DNA of 64,000 nt from Epilithonimonas zeae (GTDB lineage: Bacteria > Bacteroidota > Bacteroidia > Flavobacteriales > Weeksellaceae), in assembly GCF_900141765.1 (NCBI RefSeq), contig NZ_FSRK01000001.1, positions 620,001 to 684,000 on the forward strand. The letters run 5' to 3'. Below the pieces are notes generated by a model. That model made no database searches. It was not told where the DNA came from and worked only from the letters and a program-made list of their open reading frames with translations. Position numbers and translations under genes: made by a program. This document shows, one piece after another, positions 43,142 through 51,605 of this stretch; position 1 is the stretch's first letter; each line of letters starts with the position of its first letter.

Positions 43142-43468
43142 ATGAAAAAATCAAAAATAGTTATTGATGTAGAGTTGGACGATAATCACGTTCCGGAAAA
43201 AATGTTTTGGAAAGCCGAAGATGGTGGCATCAAAAGGCAGGAAACCAAAGCAGCGATGATTTCAGTTTGGGACAGCAAAGCAATGGAGGCTTTGAGAATC
43301 GACCTTTGGACAAAAGATATGCCTGTTGACGAAATGAAGAGATTCTTCCATCAGATTCTGGTTTCTATTGGACATACTTACGAAAGAGCAACCAGCGAAG
43401 ATGATGTAGCACAATGGTTGCAAGAAGTAGCTGAAGAGTTTGCTGTGAAATCAGCGATTAAAATGTAA
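43142..43468 (+). CDS. gldC: Gliding motility protein GldC
   Basis: 108-residue cytoplasmic protein matching GldC over its length: KSKIVIDVELDDNHVPEKMFW, AEDGGIKRQETKAAMIS, WDSKAMEALRIDLWTKDMPV and HTYERATSEDDVAQWL. In Flavobacterium johnsoniae its loss reduces but does not abolish gliding, and it is encoded next to gldB as here. Function at the molecular level unknown. Confidence 0.93.
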   Translation: MKKSKIVIDVELDDNHVPEKMFWKAEDGGIKRQETKAAMISVWDSKAMEALRIDLWTKDMPVDEMKRFFHQILVSIGHTYERATSEDDVAQWLQEVAEEFAVKSAIKM

Positions 43469-43487
43469 ATCGTAAAATAGTAAAACT

Positions 43488-43543
43488 GTAAAATCGTTTA
43501 TATAAATATGTGATTTAGCAAATCATCAAATCAACGATTTTAC
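43488..43543. repeat. Nested inverted repeat between gldC and the PLP enzyme
   Basis: Outer arms GTAAAATCGTT (43488-43498) and AACGATTTTAC (43533-43543) are perfect; an inner hairpin TGATTT-AGC-AAATCA is at 43511-43525. GATTTAGCAAATCATC (43512-43527) recurs inverted at 46407-46422. No T run in either direction, so a terminator role is doubtful. Confidence 0.6.
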
Positions 43544-43563
43544 GAATTAACAAATCAAAAAAT

Positions 43564-44718
43564 ATGAAATTCAATACAAAAGTTATACACGGTGGACAAC
43601 ACCACGAACCAGCAACTGGAGCGGTAAATGTTCCTGTTTTTTTAACATCGACATTCGCGCAAAAAAGTCCGGGACAATTAATTTCCGGCTACGAATATTC
43701 CAGAGGAGCAAATCCTACGAGACAAGCTTTAGAAGATTCTTTAGCAAGCATCGAAAACGGAGCTAGAGGTTTAGCTTTCGGTTCCGGTTTGGCTGCAATT
43801 GATTGTGTTTTGAAATTATTAAATCCAGGCGACGAAGTGATTGCTGTCGATGACCTTTACGGTGGTTCTTACAGAATGTTCACAAGATTATTCGAGAAAT
43901 ACCAATTGAAATTTACATTCATCGGTTTTGATAATGTTGAGGAATTGGAAAGTGTTATTACTGATAAAACCAAATTAATCTGGCTAGAAACTCCGACCAA
44001 TCCTTTGATGAAATTAGTGGATATCAAAATGGTCGCTGATGCTGTAAAAGGGAAAGATATTTTGGTAGCTGTTGATAATACATTTGCAACGCCTTACATT
44101 CAGAAGCCTTTGGATTTAGGAGCTGATATTGTGATGCATTCTGCGACTAAATATTTGGGTGGACATTCTGATGTGATTGCCGGTGCTTTAATTGCAAAAG
44201 ATGCTGAATTAGGAGAGAAATTACATTTTATCCAATTTGCGAGTGGTGGAATTTTAGGCCCTCACGATTCTTATTTGGTCTTAAGAGGAATCAAAACTTT
44301 GGCGCTTAGAATGCAAAGACATTCTGATAACGGTTTTGAGATTGCAAAATATCTTGAGAATCATTCTTTGGTAGAAAAGATTTATTATCCGGGGTTATCG
44401 TCTCATCCGCAGTACGATTTGGCGACAAGACAAATGACGGAATTTGGTGGAATGGTTTCTTTCACTTTCAAATCCGGAAAAAAAGATGACGCCATTAAAT
44501 TCTTGGAAAATATCAAAGTTTTCACTTTGGCAGAATCTTTGGGTGGAGTAGAATCGTTAGCGAATCTTCCTGCAATGATGACGCACGCTTCAATCCCTGA
44601 AGATAAAAGAGCGGTTCTAGGAATCACGGATGATTTGGTGAGATTAAGTGTCGGAATCGAAGATGCAGAAGATTTGATTGCTGATTTGGAACAAGCGTTT
44701 AACTCAATAAATGATTAA
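43564..44718 (+). CDS. Cystathionine gamma-synthase-type PLP enzyme
   Basis: Trans-sulfuration enzyme of the Cys/Met metabolism PLP family, 384 residues. PLP Lys196 is in MHSATKYLGGHSD; also visible are YEYSRGANPTRQALE, GSGLAAID, DDLYGGSYRMF, ETPTNPLMKLVD, VDNTFATPYIQKPL and SLGGVESLANLPAMMTH. The last, with serine-rich start HGGQHHEPATGAVNVPVF, favours cystathionine gamma-synthase (MetB) or gamma-lyase; these cannot be split by eye. Monocistronic. Confidence 0.9.
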   Translation: MKFNTKVIHGGQHHEPATGAVNVPVFLTSTFAQKSPGQLISGYEYSRGANPTRQALEDSLASIENGARGLAFGSGLAAIDCVLKLLNPGDEVIAVDDLYGGSYRMFTRLFEKYQLKFTFIGFDNVEELESVITDKTKLIWLETPTNPLMKLVDIKMVADAVKGKDILVAVDNTFATPYIQKPLDLGADIVMHSATKYLGGHSDVIAGALIAKDAELGEKLHFIQFASGGILGPHDSYLVLRGIKTLALRMQRHSDNGFEIAKYLENHSLVEKIYYPGLSSHPQYDLATRQMTEFGGMVSFTFKSGKKDDAIKFLENIKVFTLAESLGGVESLANLPAMMTHASIPEDKRAVLGITDDLVRLSVGIEDAEDLIADLEQAFNSIND

Positions 44719-44777
44719 TGATAATTAATTTAATTTCTATCATTTATAAATTATCATTCATCAATTATAATTAAAAT

Positions 44778-45284
44778 ATGACTTTTCGTGATGCGACTTT
44801 AGATGACCTTCCTAAGATTGTGGAAATTTATAATTCTACGGTTGCATCTCGATTGGTTACTGCTGATTTGGAACCTGTTTCTGTCGAGAGCAAAATCGAT
44901 TGGTTTCATCAGCATAACTCTGAATTTCGTCCACTTTGGATAGTTTTGGATTCGGAGAAAAATATAGTTGGTTGGGTAAGTTTTCAGGATTTTTACGGAA
45001 GACCAGCTTATCAGAAAACGGCTGAAATCAGTATTTATATTGATGAAAAATATCGGGGAAAAGGCTTGGGTAGATTGATTCTGGAATATGCCATCGAAAA
45101 GTCCAACGACCTCGGAATAGAAAATCTTTTGGCTTTCATCTTTGCACACAATCTTCCGAGTCTGACTTTGTTTGAGAAATTCGGGTTTGAATTATGGGCC
45201 AATCTCAAAAATATTGCAGAATTGGACGGCGAAAAGAGAAGCCTTATTATTCTCGGAAAAACTATCAAAGACTCAAATCATTAA
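44778..45284 (+). CDS. GNAT acetyltransferase (phosphinothricin acetyltransferase-like)
   Basis: 168 residues. Start FRDATLDDLPKIVEIYNSTV, WVSFQDFYGRPAYQKTAEISIYI then EKYRGKGLGRLILEYAIEK (acetyl-CoA pyrophosphate loop RGKGLG) and tail LFEKFGFELWANLKNIAELDG. These are the landmarks of the Pat/Bar/YncA group, which acetylates methionine sulfoximine-like amino acids. The stop abuts the ATG of the next gene, so the two are coupled. Confidence 0.88.
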   Translation: MTFRDATLDDLPKIVEIYNSTVASRLVTADLEPVSVESKIDWFHQHNSEFRPLWIVLDSEKNIVGWVSFQDFYGRPAYQKTAEISIYIDEKYRGKGLGRLILEYAIEKSNDLGIENLLAFIFAHNLPSLTLFEKFGFELWANLKNIAELDGEKRSLIILGKTIKDSNH

Positions 45285-46355
45285 ATGGAAAACATCGCTT
45301 CTTGTTGTTATTGGATTATTTCAGCTCTGGCGATTTTGTCGGTATTGATTCCTGCTATCAAAAACACTTATTGGACTTTTAGGGTTTTCGATTATCCTCG
45401 ATTTCAGAAATTTGTTATTCTTTTAATCCTCATTTTCGCGTGGTTTTTCACTTTCGAAAATCCAAATATTTATGAATATTTAATTCTCATTATTGAAGTA
45501 ATTTGTGCAGGATATTTGTTCTATATCATCTTGCCTTACACAGATTATGGGAAAACGATGATTGATAAAACTCAACCAAATCCTGATGAAAAAGTTTTAG
45601 ATATTCTCGTTTGTAATGTTTATCAGCATAACAGGAATTATCAGAAGTTAATTGATTTAGTAAAAGAAGAAAATCCATCCGTTTTATTTTTTCTGGAGAC
45701 TGATGAAGAATGGCAAAACGCTTTAAAATCGGTTACAAAACATTACGAATATAAAATTGAAGTTCCTCTCGCCAACACTTACGGGCTTTTGTTTTACAGC
45801 CATTTTCCGGTTAAGAATTACGAAATTAATTATTTGATTGATGACGATATTCCGTCGATTGTGGCGGATTTGGAATACAAAAATCAAGTTGTCAGATTAT
45901 TTGGAATTCATCCAACACCGCCGGTTCCGCAGGAAAATCCTGAAAGTACGGAACGTGATGCGGAGATTCTTTTGGTTGGAGAAAAAGCGAAAAACTATGG
46001 CAAACCTTCCATTGTTTTCGGAGATTTGAATGATGTCGCTTGGTCCAGAACGACTAAATTATTTCTAAAATCCAGCGGGATGCTCGACCCGCGACGTGGA
46101 CGAGGAATGTTCAATACGTTTCACGTCAAATATTGGTTTCTGCGTTGGCCTCTTGACCACTTTTTCGTAAGTCCACATTTCCGACTAGTAGATATGAAAA
46201 GAATGAAATCTGTTGATTCTGACCATTTTCCGATTTGGATTTCGTTGGTTGTGCGAAATGAGGATAAAGAAGACCAATTCGGTATTTCTAATGAAGAACA
46301 AGAGGAGGTTTTTGAAAAAATAGAAGAAGGTATCGAGAAAGGCGACGCTAATTAG
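45285..46355 (+). CDS. Endonuclease/exonuclease/phosphatase-family membrane protein
   Basis: 356 residues. Three N-terminal membrane helices (to about residue 90) are followed by an EEP-fold domain: ILVCNVYQHNRNY, SVLFFLETDEEW, LLFYSHFPVKNYEI, FGIHPTPP, VFGDLNDVAWSRTTKLF, WPLDHFFVSPHF and the catalytic SDHFPI. Metal-binding Asn, Glu, Asp and His are all present. The family cleaves phosphodiesters in nucleic acids or lipids; the membrane anchor suggests an extracytoplasmic active site. The acidic tail beyond 335 is probably disordered. Confidence 0.88.
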   Translation: MENIASCCYWIISALAILSVLIPAIKNTYWTFRVFDYPRFQKFVILLILIFAWFFTFENPNIYEYLILIIEVICAGYLFYIILPYTDYGKTMIDKTQPNPDEKVLDILVCNVYQHNRNYQKLIDLVKEENPSVLFFLETDEEWQNALKSVTKHYEYKIEVPLANTYGLLFYSHFPVKNYEINYLIDDDIPSIVADLEYKNQVVRLFGIHPTPPVPQENPESTERDAEILLVGEKAKNYGKPSIVFGDLNDVAWSRTTKLFLKSSGMLDPRRGRGMFNTFHVKYWFLRWPLDHFFVSPHFRLVDMKRMKSVDSDHFPIWISLVVRNEDKEDQFGISNEEQEEVFEKIEEGIEKGDAN

Positions 46356-46406
46356 AATTTTTTAAAAGAAAATTTCACGCAGATTTCGCAAATTGGGCAG
46401 GTTTTT

Positions 46407-46422
46407 GATGATTTGCTAAATC
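46407..46422 (-). repeat. Short copy of the gldC-side repeat
   Basis: GATGATTTGCTAAATC is the exact reverse complement of 43512-43527. It sits in a gap with other repeat-like pieces (CACGCAGATTTCGCAAATT just before it, AATCAGCGAGAAG just after). Confidence 0.55.
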
Positions 46423-46489
46423 TAGAAAATCAGCGAGAAGTAATTTTAATTTTTGCTGATTCTTTAATTTTAAATTAAATCTAAAATTT

Positions 46490-46933
46490 ATGAAAAAACT
46501 GATTCTTGCTTTCGCAGTTTTCTTTTGTTTCCAATTTTCTTTTGCTCAGAAATCTGAAGCTAATCCAATTTATATTGTTGATAACGTGATTGTTTCTAAT
46601 GTGTTGCTTCACAGTTTCAATCCAAATGATATAGAAAATGTTCAGGTTTACAAATCGCCATCTTCGCAAATCGAACAATATGATGACCTCGTAAAAAATG
46701 GTTTGATTAATATTATAATGAAAAAGCCTCAAGCTATCGAAAAAGTAACAATTGCTGAAGCTAAAACAAAATTGAATCTCACTCAAGAATCAAGATTTTT
46801 TCTGAATGATATCGAAGTTCACAACGAGTCGATTCTAATTGCGGAAGACCTTTTGAAAAAAGCCAGAATTCTACAGCCTGATAAGAAATTCAATAATTAT
46901 AAAGTTCCTGCAGTCAACATAGAAACTAATTAA
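46490..46933 (+). CDS. Small secreted protein resembling an isolated TonB plug
   Basis: 147 residues with signal peptide (about 1-19, FQFSFAQ). The next 60 residues, NPIYIVDNVIVSNVLLHSFNP, DIENVQVYKSPSSQIEQYDDL, KNGLINIIMKK, follow the plug signature of SusC/TonB-dependent receptors (an IVDG-like strand, then IE-V-V-K, then G-I-I-M). No barrel follows; the chain ends at residue 147. Could be a remnant or a free-standing plug-like protein. Function unknown. Confidence 0.65.
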   Translation: MKKLILAFAVFFCFQFSFAQKSEANPIYIVDNVIVSNVLLHSFNPNDIENVQVYKSPSSQIEQYDDLVKNGLINIIMKKPQAIEKVTIAEAKTKLNLTQESRFFLNDIEVHNESILIAEDLLKKARILQPDKKFNNYKVPAVNIETN

Positions 46934-47091
46934 AACCATTAATAAAAATTTCAATTCAAATTTCTATACTCATTTGGGCTTAAGCTAATTTTTTGATTAA
47001 ACAATGTCGTAAAATGCTGAGAGAATTATCAGTAGAACTATTTCCCAACTGCAATAACAAAAAAAGGATAGCTCTTCTATCTCTTACGCAG

Positions 47092-47126
47092 AAAAAGTCC
47101 GCTCGACAATTCGTAAAGCGGACTTT
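47092..47126 (-). terminator. Terminator of the AraC-SDR unit
   Basis: Stem AAAGTCCGCT/AGCGGACTTT with a 13-base loop; on the minus strand it is followed by TTTTCT. It lies 24 bp after the dehydrogenase stop. Confidence 0.7.
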
Positions 47127-47149
47127 CTTGAAAATTTGTTTTGTATTCG

Positions 47150-47908
47150 TTAGATTTTAAATCCTCCGGAAACTTCGATTCTCTGTGCATTAATCCATTT
47201 AGAATCATCTGAACAAAGGAACGCGACCACGCTTCCGATATCATCTGGCAAACCAACTCTTCCCAAAGCTGTTTCAGACGAGATATGGTTGTTCAAATCT
47301 GCCACATCACGCACAACGCCGCCTCCAAAATCAGTTTCAATCGCACCAGGCGCAATGGAGTTCACTCTGATTTTTCTGCTTCCTAATTCCAAAGCCTGGT
47401 ATCTTGATAAAGAATCAATTGCAGCTTTCATTGCTCCATAAGCAGAATATCCAGCGAAAGAAAATCTTGCCAAACCAGAAGATGTGTTCACAACGCTGCT
47501 TCCGTCATTCAGTAATGGTAATAATTTTTGAGTTAAGAAATATGGACCTTTGAAATGGATATTCGTCATCGCATCCAAAATTTCCTCAGTTGTTGTTTCA
47601 AAACTTTGATTAATTCCGATTCCTGCGTTGTTTACCAAAGCGTCCAATTTTGCGGAAGCAAACTGAGTGTCCAAAACATTTTGTACTTCCGTTGTAAATT
47701 GGTCAAAACCTGAAGTTGTAGAAATATCCAAAGGCAATGCGTACGCTTTCTGTCCGATGCTTTCGATTTGCTTTACAACTTCATTTGCTGCTTCTTTTTT
47801 TGTTTGATAAGTGATTATAAGGTCGAATCCTTTTTTTGCCAGTTGTAAAGCTGAATCTTTACCCAATCCACGACTTCCGCCGGTTACTAATGCTATTTTA
47901 CTTGCCAT
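47150..47908 (-). CDS. Short-chain dehydrogenase/reductase
   Basis: 252-residue classical SDR. NAD(P) loop TGGSRGLGKDSA, NNAG motif (LVNNAGIG), catalytic Ser in NTSSGLARF, YSAYGAMK (Tyr and Lys of YxxxK), and IRVNSIAPGAIETDFGGG; C-terminal WINAQRIEVSGGFKI. The Arg in the first loop suggests NADPH. Substrate unknown. It follows the AraC gene in the same direction by 84 bp and is the likely target or partner of that regulator. Confidence 0.93.
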   Translation of the reverse strand: MASKIALVTGGSRGLGKDSALQLAKKGFDLIITYQTKKEAANEVVKQIESIGQKAYALPLDISTTSGFDQFTTEVQNVLDTQFASAKLDALVNNAGIGINQSFETTTEEILDAMTNIHFKGPYFLTQKLLPLLNDGSSVVNTSSGLARFSFAGYSAYGAMKAAIDSLSRYQALELGSRKIRVNSIAPGAIETDFGGGVVRDVADLNNHISSETALGRVGLPDDIGSVVAFLCSDDSKWINAQRIEVSGGFKI

Positions 47909-47992
47909 GTTTTAATGTTTTATTTAATGGTACAAAGTTGAAAAATTATGGCATCAGGTTATTTGTATAAATCAAATCGATATTTGTGAAAA

Positions 47993-48934
47993 TCAAACAA
48001 TCATTAATTCTCGGTAATGCTGTGGCGACTGTTGGCTGTGTTTCTTGAAAAAGTTAGAAAAATGCGCGACTTCTTCAAAACCTAATGTGAAAGCAATTTC
48101 AGAAATATTCCATTGGGTTTGAGTTAATAATATTTTAGCTTCCTGGAAGATTCTGCTTCCTATTATTTCTCCGGTCGTTTTTCCGGTTGTTTCCTTTAAA
48201 ACTCTATTCAAGTGGTTCACATGGACTCCCAATATTCCGGCAAAATCGGCAGGTGTTTTCAGTTGCAGAAGCTGACTGATGTTTTCGATGGGAAACTGTC
48301 TTTCCAGTAATTCGATAAATAATGTTGTGGCTCTGGAAGCGGCAGTTTTATTATTTTCAATGGGCTGAATTGGTTTTAATTTCTGGCCAAAATGAATCAG
48401 TTCCATCACATAATTTCTCAACAAATCATATTTATATAGATAATCCGACTTGATTTCTTCGTGCATTTTCAGGAATATAGCTTCGAACTGATGATATTGT
48501 TCTGTAGTAATCTGAAAAATAAAATCGCTGTTTGCAGAGAACACTGGAAGATTATCAAGTTCTAATCCAATCTTAGTAGTTGGTAAAAAATCTTTGGTAA
48601 AAACACAAAAATGTCCAGATTGGTCTGTACAGAGATGCGTGTAATTGTAAGGAATTTTTGGTGATGCAAAAAGAACGGCGCAATCTTCAATCTGGATTGT
48701 TTTGTCTGCATATTCCACTTTGTTCTTACCATTAATCAAACTTATTTTGTAGTAAGTTCTTCTGTTGTAGGGCATTTCGGTTTTCGATTTACAGCTTCTG
48801 TAAATTTCAGAAATATCAAAAACATTAAAGTGACCAATATCCTTATTAATATTTTCATTTAGGAATTGATTGATATCTGGACAAGTATCTCCAAGAATAT
48901 CCTGATAAAATTCTTTGATGGTAATAGAACTCAT
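47993..48934 (-). CDS. AraC-family transcriptional regulator
   Basis: 313 residues from ATG at 48934 (a TTG six codons upstream less likely). Residues 1-190 are a cupin-like sensing domain (YYKISLINGKNKVEYADKTI); residues about 205-310 the AraC DNA-binding domain (FAGILGVHVNHLNRVLKETTG, WNISEIAFTLGFEEVAHFSNFFKK). Closely similar to the broken regulator at 53761, so the two are paralogues. Divergent from the dehydrogenase gene at 49123; two 14-bp direct repeats lie between. Confidence 0.92.
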   Translation of the reverse strand: MSSITIKEFYQDILGDTCPDINQFLNENINKDIGHFNVFDISEIYRSCKSKTEMPYNRRTYYKISLINGKNKVEYADKTIQIEDCAVLFASPKIPYNYTHLCTDQSGHFCVFTKDFLPTTKIGLELDNLPVFSANSDFIFQITTEQYHQFEAIFLKMHEEIKSDYLYKYDLLRNYVMELIHFGQKLKPIQPIENNKTAASRATTLFIELLERQFPIENISQLLQLKTPADFAGILGVHVNHLNRVLKETTGKTTGEIIGSRIFQEAKILLTQTQWNISEIAFTLGFEEVAHFSNFFKKHSQQSPQHYRELMIV

Positions 48935-49032
48935 TGTATTTGTAAAAATCAAAGATACGAGTTTGGAATTGATTTCAGAAGATATATTAGTTAATAGAAA
49001 ATTCTATTTATATATAAAATTGAATCATTCCG

Positions 49033-49067
49033 TCATTTTGGCTACAACCAAACTCATTTTGGCAACA
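49033..49067. promoter_or_regulatory. Paired 14-bp direct repeats, probable AraC operator
   Basis: TCATTTTGGCTACA at 49033-49046 and TCATTTTGGCAACA at 49054-49067 are identical but for one base and begin 21 bp apart, two helical turns, on one face of DNA. This matches the way AraC proteins bind. The site lies between the divergent araC (48934) and dehydrogenase (49123) genes. Confidence 0.7.
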
Positions 49068-49122
49068 TTTTGCTTGCTGCTTCTGCGGACATTTGTATTA
49101 TAAAATTTAAACAAAATTTACA

Positions 49123-49932
49123 ATGCAAAAAACAATTTTCATCACTGGCGCATCATCAGGATTAGGTAAAGCGACAGCCAAATTATTTCAGTCAAAAGAT
49201 TGGAACGTCATCGCAACAATGAGAAATCCTGAAAAAGAAACCGAACTTTCTCAATTGGAAAATGTAACCCTGCTTCCATTGGATGTTACGAACTTGGAGC
49301 AGATTCAGGAAACGGTAAAAAAGGCAATTGAACATCATACAATTGATGTGGTTTTCAACAACGCAGGTTATGGTTTGATTGGCGCTTTGGAAGCTTTGAC
49401 CGACGAACAAATCGTAAAACAATTAGACACCAATTTACTTGGAGTAATTCGTGTGACGCAGGCTTTCATTCCTTATTTCAGAAAAAATAGAAACGGATTA
49501 TTTATCACAACGACTTCGATTGGCGGACTTCTGACTTTCCCTCTGGATTCGCTTTATCACGCTACAAAATGGGCTTTGGAAGGCTGGAGCGAGAGTATGT
49601 CTTTTGAATTGGCTTTGCATAATGTTGGCATCAAAACCATTGCGCCGGGCGGAATTAAAACTAATTTTGCAGGAGAATCATTAGCTGTTGCCAATCATCC
49701 GGCTTATGAAAACGGAATGCAGAAATTATTTGAACTGATGAATCCTGAGAACTTCGAACCGGTAGAATGGATTGCGGATGTGGTTTATGAAGCGGCGACA
49801 GACGGGAAAAATAAGTTACGATATGTAACTGGAGAATTTGCGAACCAGTTGTACAATCGTCGTTTGGAAATCGGTTCCGAAGCTGCAGTTCAGGAAATGA
49901 AACAGATGGTTTTTGGAAGTTTACTCAACTAA
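49123..49932 (+). CDS. Short-chain dehydrogenase/reductase
   Basis: 269-residue SDR: FITGASSGLGKATAKLF, VVFNNAGYGLIGAL, TTTSIGGLLTFPLDSLYHATKWALEG (Ser and YxxxK), IAPGGIKTNFAGES. Closest in layout to ketoreductase-like oxidoreductases of the 3-oxoacyl/retinol type. Substrate unknown. It is followed after 11 bp by a second AraC regulator, then two small genes, all in one direction and probably one operon (49123-51532). Confidence 0.92.
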   Translation: MQKTIFITGASSGLGKATAKLFQSKDWNVIATMRNPEKETELSQLENVTLLPLDVTNLEQIQETVKKAIEHHTIDVVFNNAGYGLIGALEALTDEQIVKQLDTNLLGVIRVTQAFIPYFRKNRNGLFITTTSIGGLLTFPLDSLYHATKWALEGWSESMSFELALHNVGIKTIAPGGIKTNFAGESLAVANHPAYENGMQKLFELMNPENFEPVEWIADVVYEAATDGKNKLRYVTGEFANQLYNRRLEIGSEAAVQEMKQMVFGSLLN

Positions 49933-49943
49933 AAAATTAAGAA

Positions 49944-50855
49944 ATGAATAATCCAATAAAAGTAAATTCTATATCACAGCTTCACGAGATGTTGAATTTT
50001 GCTAAGCCTGTTCACCCTTTGATCAGTATCAATGACAATGCTAATATGGTTGTTGATGAAAATCTTCTGAACCAGCATTTTTTGTTCAATTTCTACAAGA
50101 TTTCATACAAAAAAACACTGAAAGGTAAAATTGGTTATGGCCAAGGTTATTATGATTTTGATGAAGGCGGAATGGTTTTTACCGCTCCCAACCAACTGAT
50201 TTCCACAACGTCGGATGATATGGAATATGAAGGTTTGACAATGCTCATTCATCCCGATTTTCTGAGGAATTATTCCTTGGGAACGCGAATCAAAAGCTTG
50301 GGATTCTTTTCTTACGCTGCGAATGAAGCTTTGTTTTTATCGGACAAAGAAAAACAGACGATTTTTTCAGTTTTTGATAATATTAAAGAAGAACTGAATA
50401 ACACGATTGATGATTTCAGTCAGGATGTCATTATTTCTCATATCGAGGTTTTGCTCAATTACAGCAATCGTTTTTATAAACGACAATTCATCACCAGAAA
50501 AGCGGTGAACAATGATTTGCTTTCGAAAATCGAAGAACTTTTAAATGTTTATTTCGAAAAAGAACAAGGTTTGAATAAAGGTTTGCCAACTGTAGATTAT
50601 TTGGCAACGGAACTCAGCCTTTCGTCAAGATATTTAAGCGATATGCTTCGGTCTTTGACGGGACAAAATGCACAGCAACTCATCCACGAAAAATTGATTG
50701 AAAAAGCCAAAGATTATCTCACAACAACACAGCTTTCTGTTGCAGAAATAGCTTATCAGCTGGGTTTTGAGCATCCGCAGTCTTTCAATAAGTTATTTAA
50801 AAATAAGACCAATCAGACGCCTGTACAATTTAAACAAGGCTTTTATCATAATTAA
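49944..50855 (+). CDS. AraC-family transcriptional regulator
   Basis: 303 residues: an N-terminal ligand-binding half (about 1-195, YKISYKKTLKGKIGYGQGYYDFDEGGMVF) and a C-terminal double HTH (about 200-300, DYLATELSLSSRYLSDMLRSLTG, VAEIAYQLGFEHPQSFNKLFKNKT). Distinct from the paralogous pair at 48 and 54 kb. Lies inside the dehydrogenase operon, the next gene starting 8 bp after its stop. Confidence 0.92.
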   Translation: MNNPIKVNSISQLHEMLNFAKPVHPLISINDNANMVVDENLLNQHFLFNFYKISYKKTLKGKIGYGQGYYDFDEGGMVFTAPNQLISTTSDDMEYEGLTMLIHPDFLRNYSLGTRIKSLGFFSYAANEALFLSDKEKQTIFSVFDNIKEELNNTIDDFSQDVIISHIEVLLNYSNRFYKRQFITRKAVNNDLLSKIEELLNVYFEKEQGLNKGLPTVDYLATELSLSSRYLSDMLRSLTGQNAQQLIHEKLIEKAKDYLTTTQLSVAEIAYQLGFEHPQSFNKLFKNKTNQTPVQFKQGFYHN

Positions 50856-50863
50856 ATTTAAAA

Positions 50864-51196
50864 ATGAATATAGAAACCTTTATCAAAGATTGGATTGCCG
50901 TTGGCAACACTTATGACACTGAAAAATATCTTGAATTTTATCACGAAAAAGCAGTTTTAGACGACCCATCAGTAGGAAGGAAATTTATCGGTCACAGCGG
51001 AATTAAAGATTATTTCGTAAGTTATTTTATCGGATATCAAACTCAGACTGAATTGAGGAAATTAGATATTAAAGAAAATTCCGCTTACTTGGAAGTAGAA
51101 TTTACGGGCGATTTTCCGGAAGGTAGAATAGGAGGGAGCTTTGATTTTATTTTTAAAAATGATAAGATTGAGTTTGTGAAAGCGGATTTGATTTAA
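50864..51196 (+). CDS. SnoaL/NTF2-like protein
   Basis: 110 residues with the cone-shaped alpha+beta fold of the NTF2 superfamily: helices IETFIKDWIAVGNTYDTEKYLEFYHEKAVLDDPSVG, then beta strands KLDIKENSAYLEVEFTGDF, GRIGGSFDFIF. Family members are small-molecule isomerases or binding proteins. Function not predictable. Part of the operon starting at 49123. Confidence 0.8.
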   Translation: MNIETFIKDWIAVGNTYDTEKYLEFYHEKAVLDDPSVGRKFIGHSGIKDYFVSYFIGYQTQTELRKLDIKENSAYLEVEFTGDFPEGRIGGSFDFIFKNDKIEFVKADLI

Positions 51197-51211
51197 AAAA
51201 AAACAAAAAAT

Positions 51212-51532
51212 ATGGCAACAAATAATTTTGATGAAATCATCAATCGCTCATTGGAATTAAGAAAGAAATATCACGAATTAGAAATCCAGCATCACGGCAG
51301 CGAATGGACGGTGGAAGAAGATGCATTGGCATATTTGACGGACGCTGGTTTAGTAGGAAGAAATATTATGTCGCAACAAAATCGCTGGCCAAAAACCAAC
51401 AGCGAATCTGAGTTGGAGCATAAAATCGGAGAAAATATCTGGTGGCTGATTGTATTGGCCGAGCGTTCCAACATTGATATTAAAAACGCGATGGAAAATT
51501 TTTTAACCAAAACTGAAAAATTGATTGGATAA
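51212..51532 (+). CDS. MazG-like nucleotide pyrophosphohydrolase (tentative)
   Basis: 106-residue all-helical protein. ELEHKIGENIWWLIVLAERSNIDIKNAMENFLTKTEKLI resembles the E-x3-D/E metal-binding helix and following helix of MazG-like pyrophosphohydrolases, but the first EExxE motif is replaced by VEEDALAYLTDAGLVGR. Either a divergent family member or an unrelated helical protein. Last gene of the dehydrogenase operon. Confidence 0.5.
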   Translation: MATNNFDEIINRSLELRKKYHELEIQHHGSEWTVEEDALAYLTDAGLVGRNIMSQQNRWPKTNSESELEHKIGENIWWLIVLAERSNIDIKNAMENFLTKTEKLIG

Positions 51533-51605
51533 GCTCTTGCAAGCGGATTTGATTAATAATAGTAACTCTTTCTTAGTTTAAATTAATAAGTTTTTAATTA
51601 TTGAA

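Noticed and set aside
43488-43543. Terminator after gldC
   Set aside because: Strong inverted repeat, but no T run on either strand and it recurs elsewhere as a repeat.
46934-47090. Degenerate gene between the plug-like protein and the dehydrogenase
   Set aside because: Short frames only; a GATAGCTCTTCTATC-like hairpin piece is present but no coding signal.
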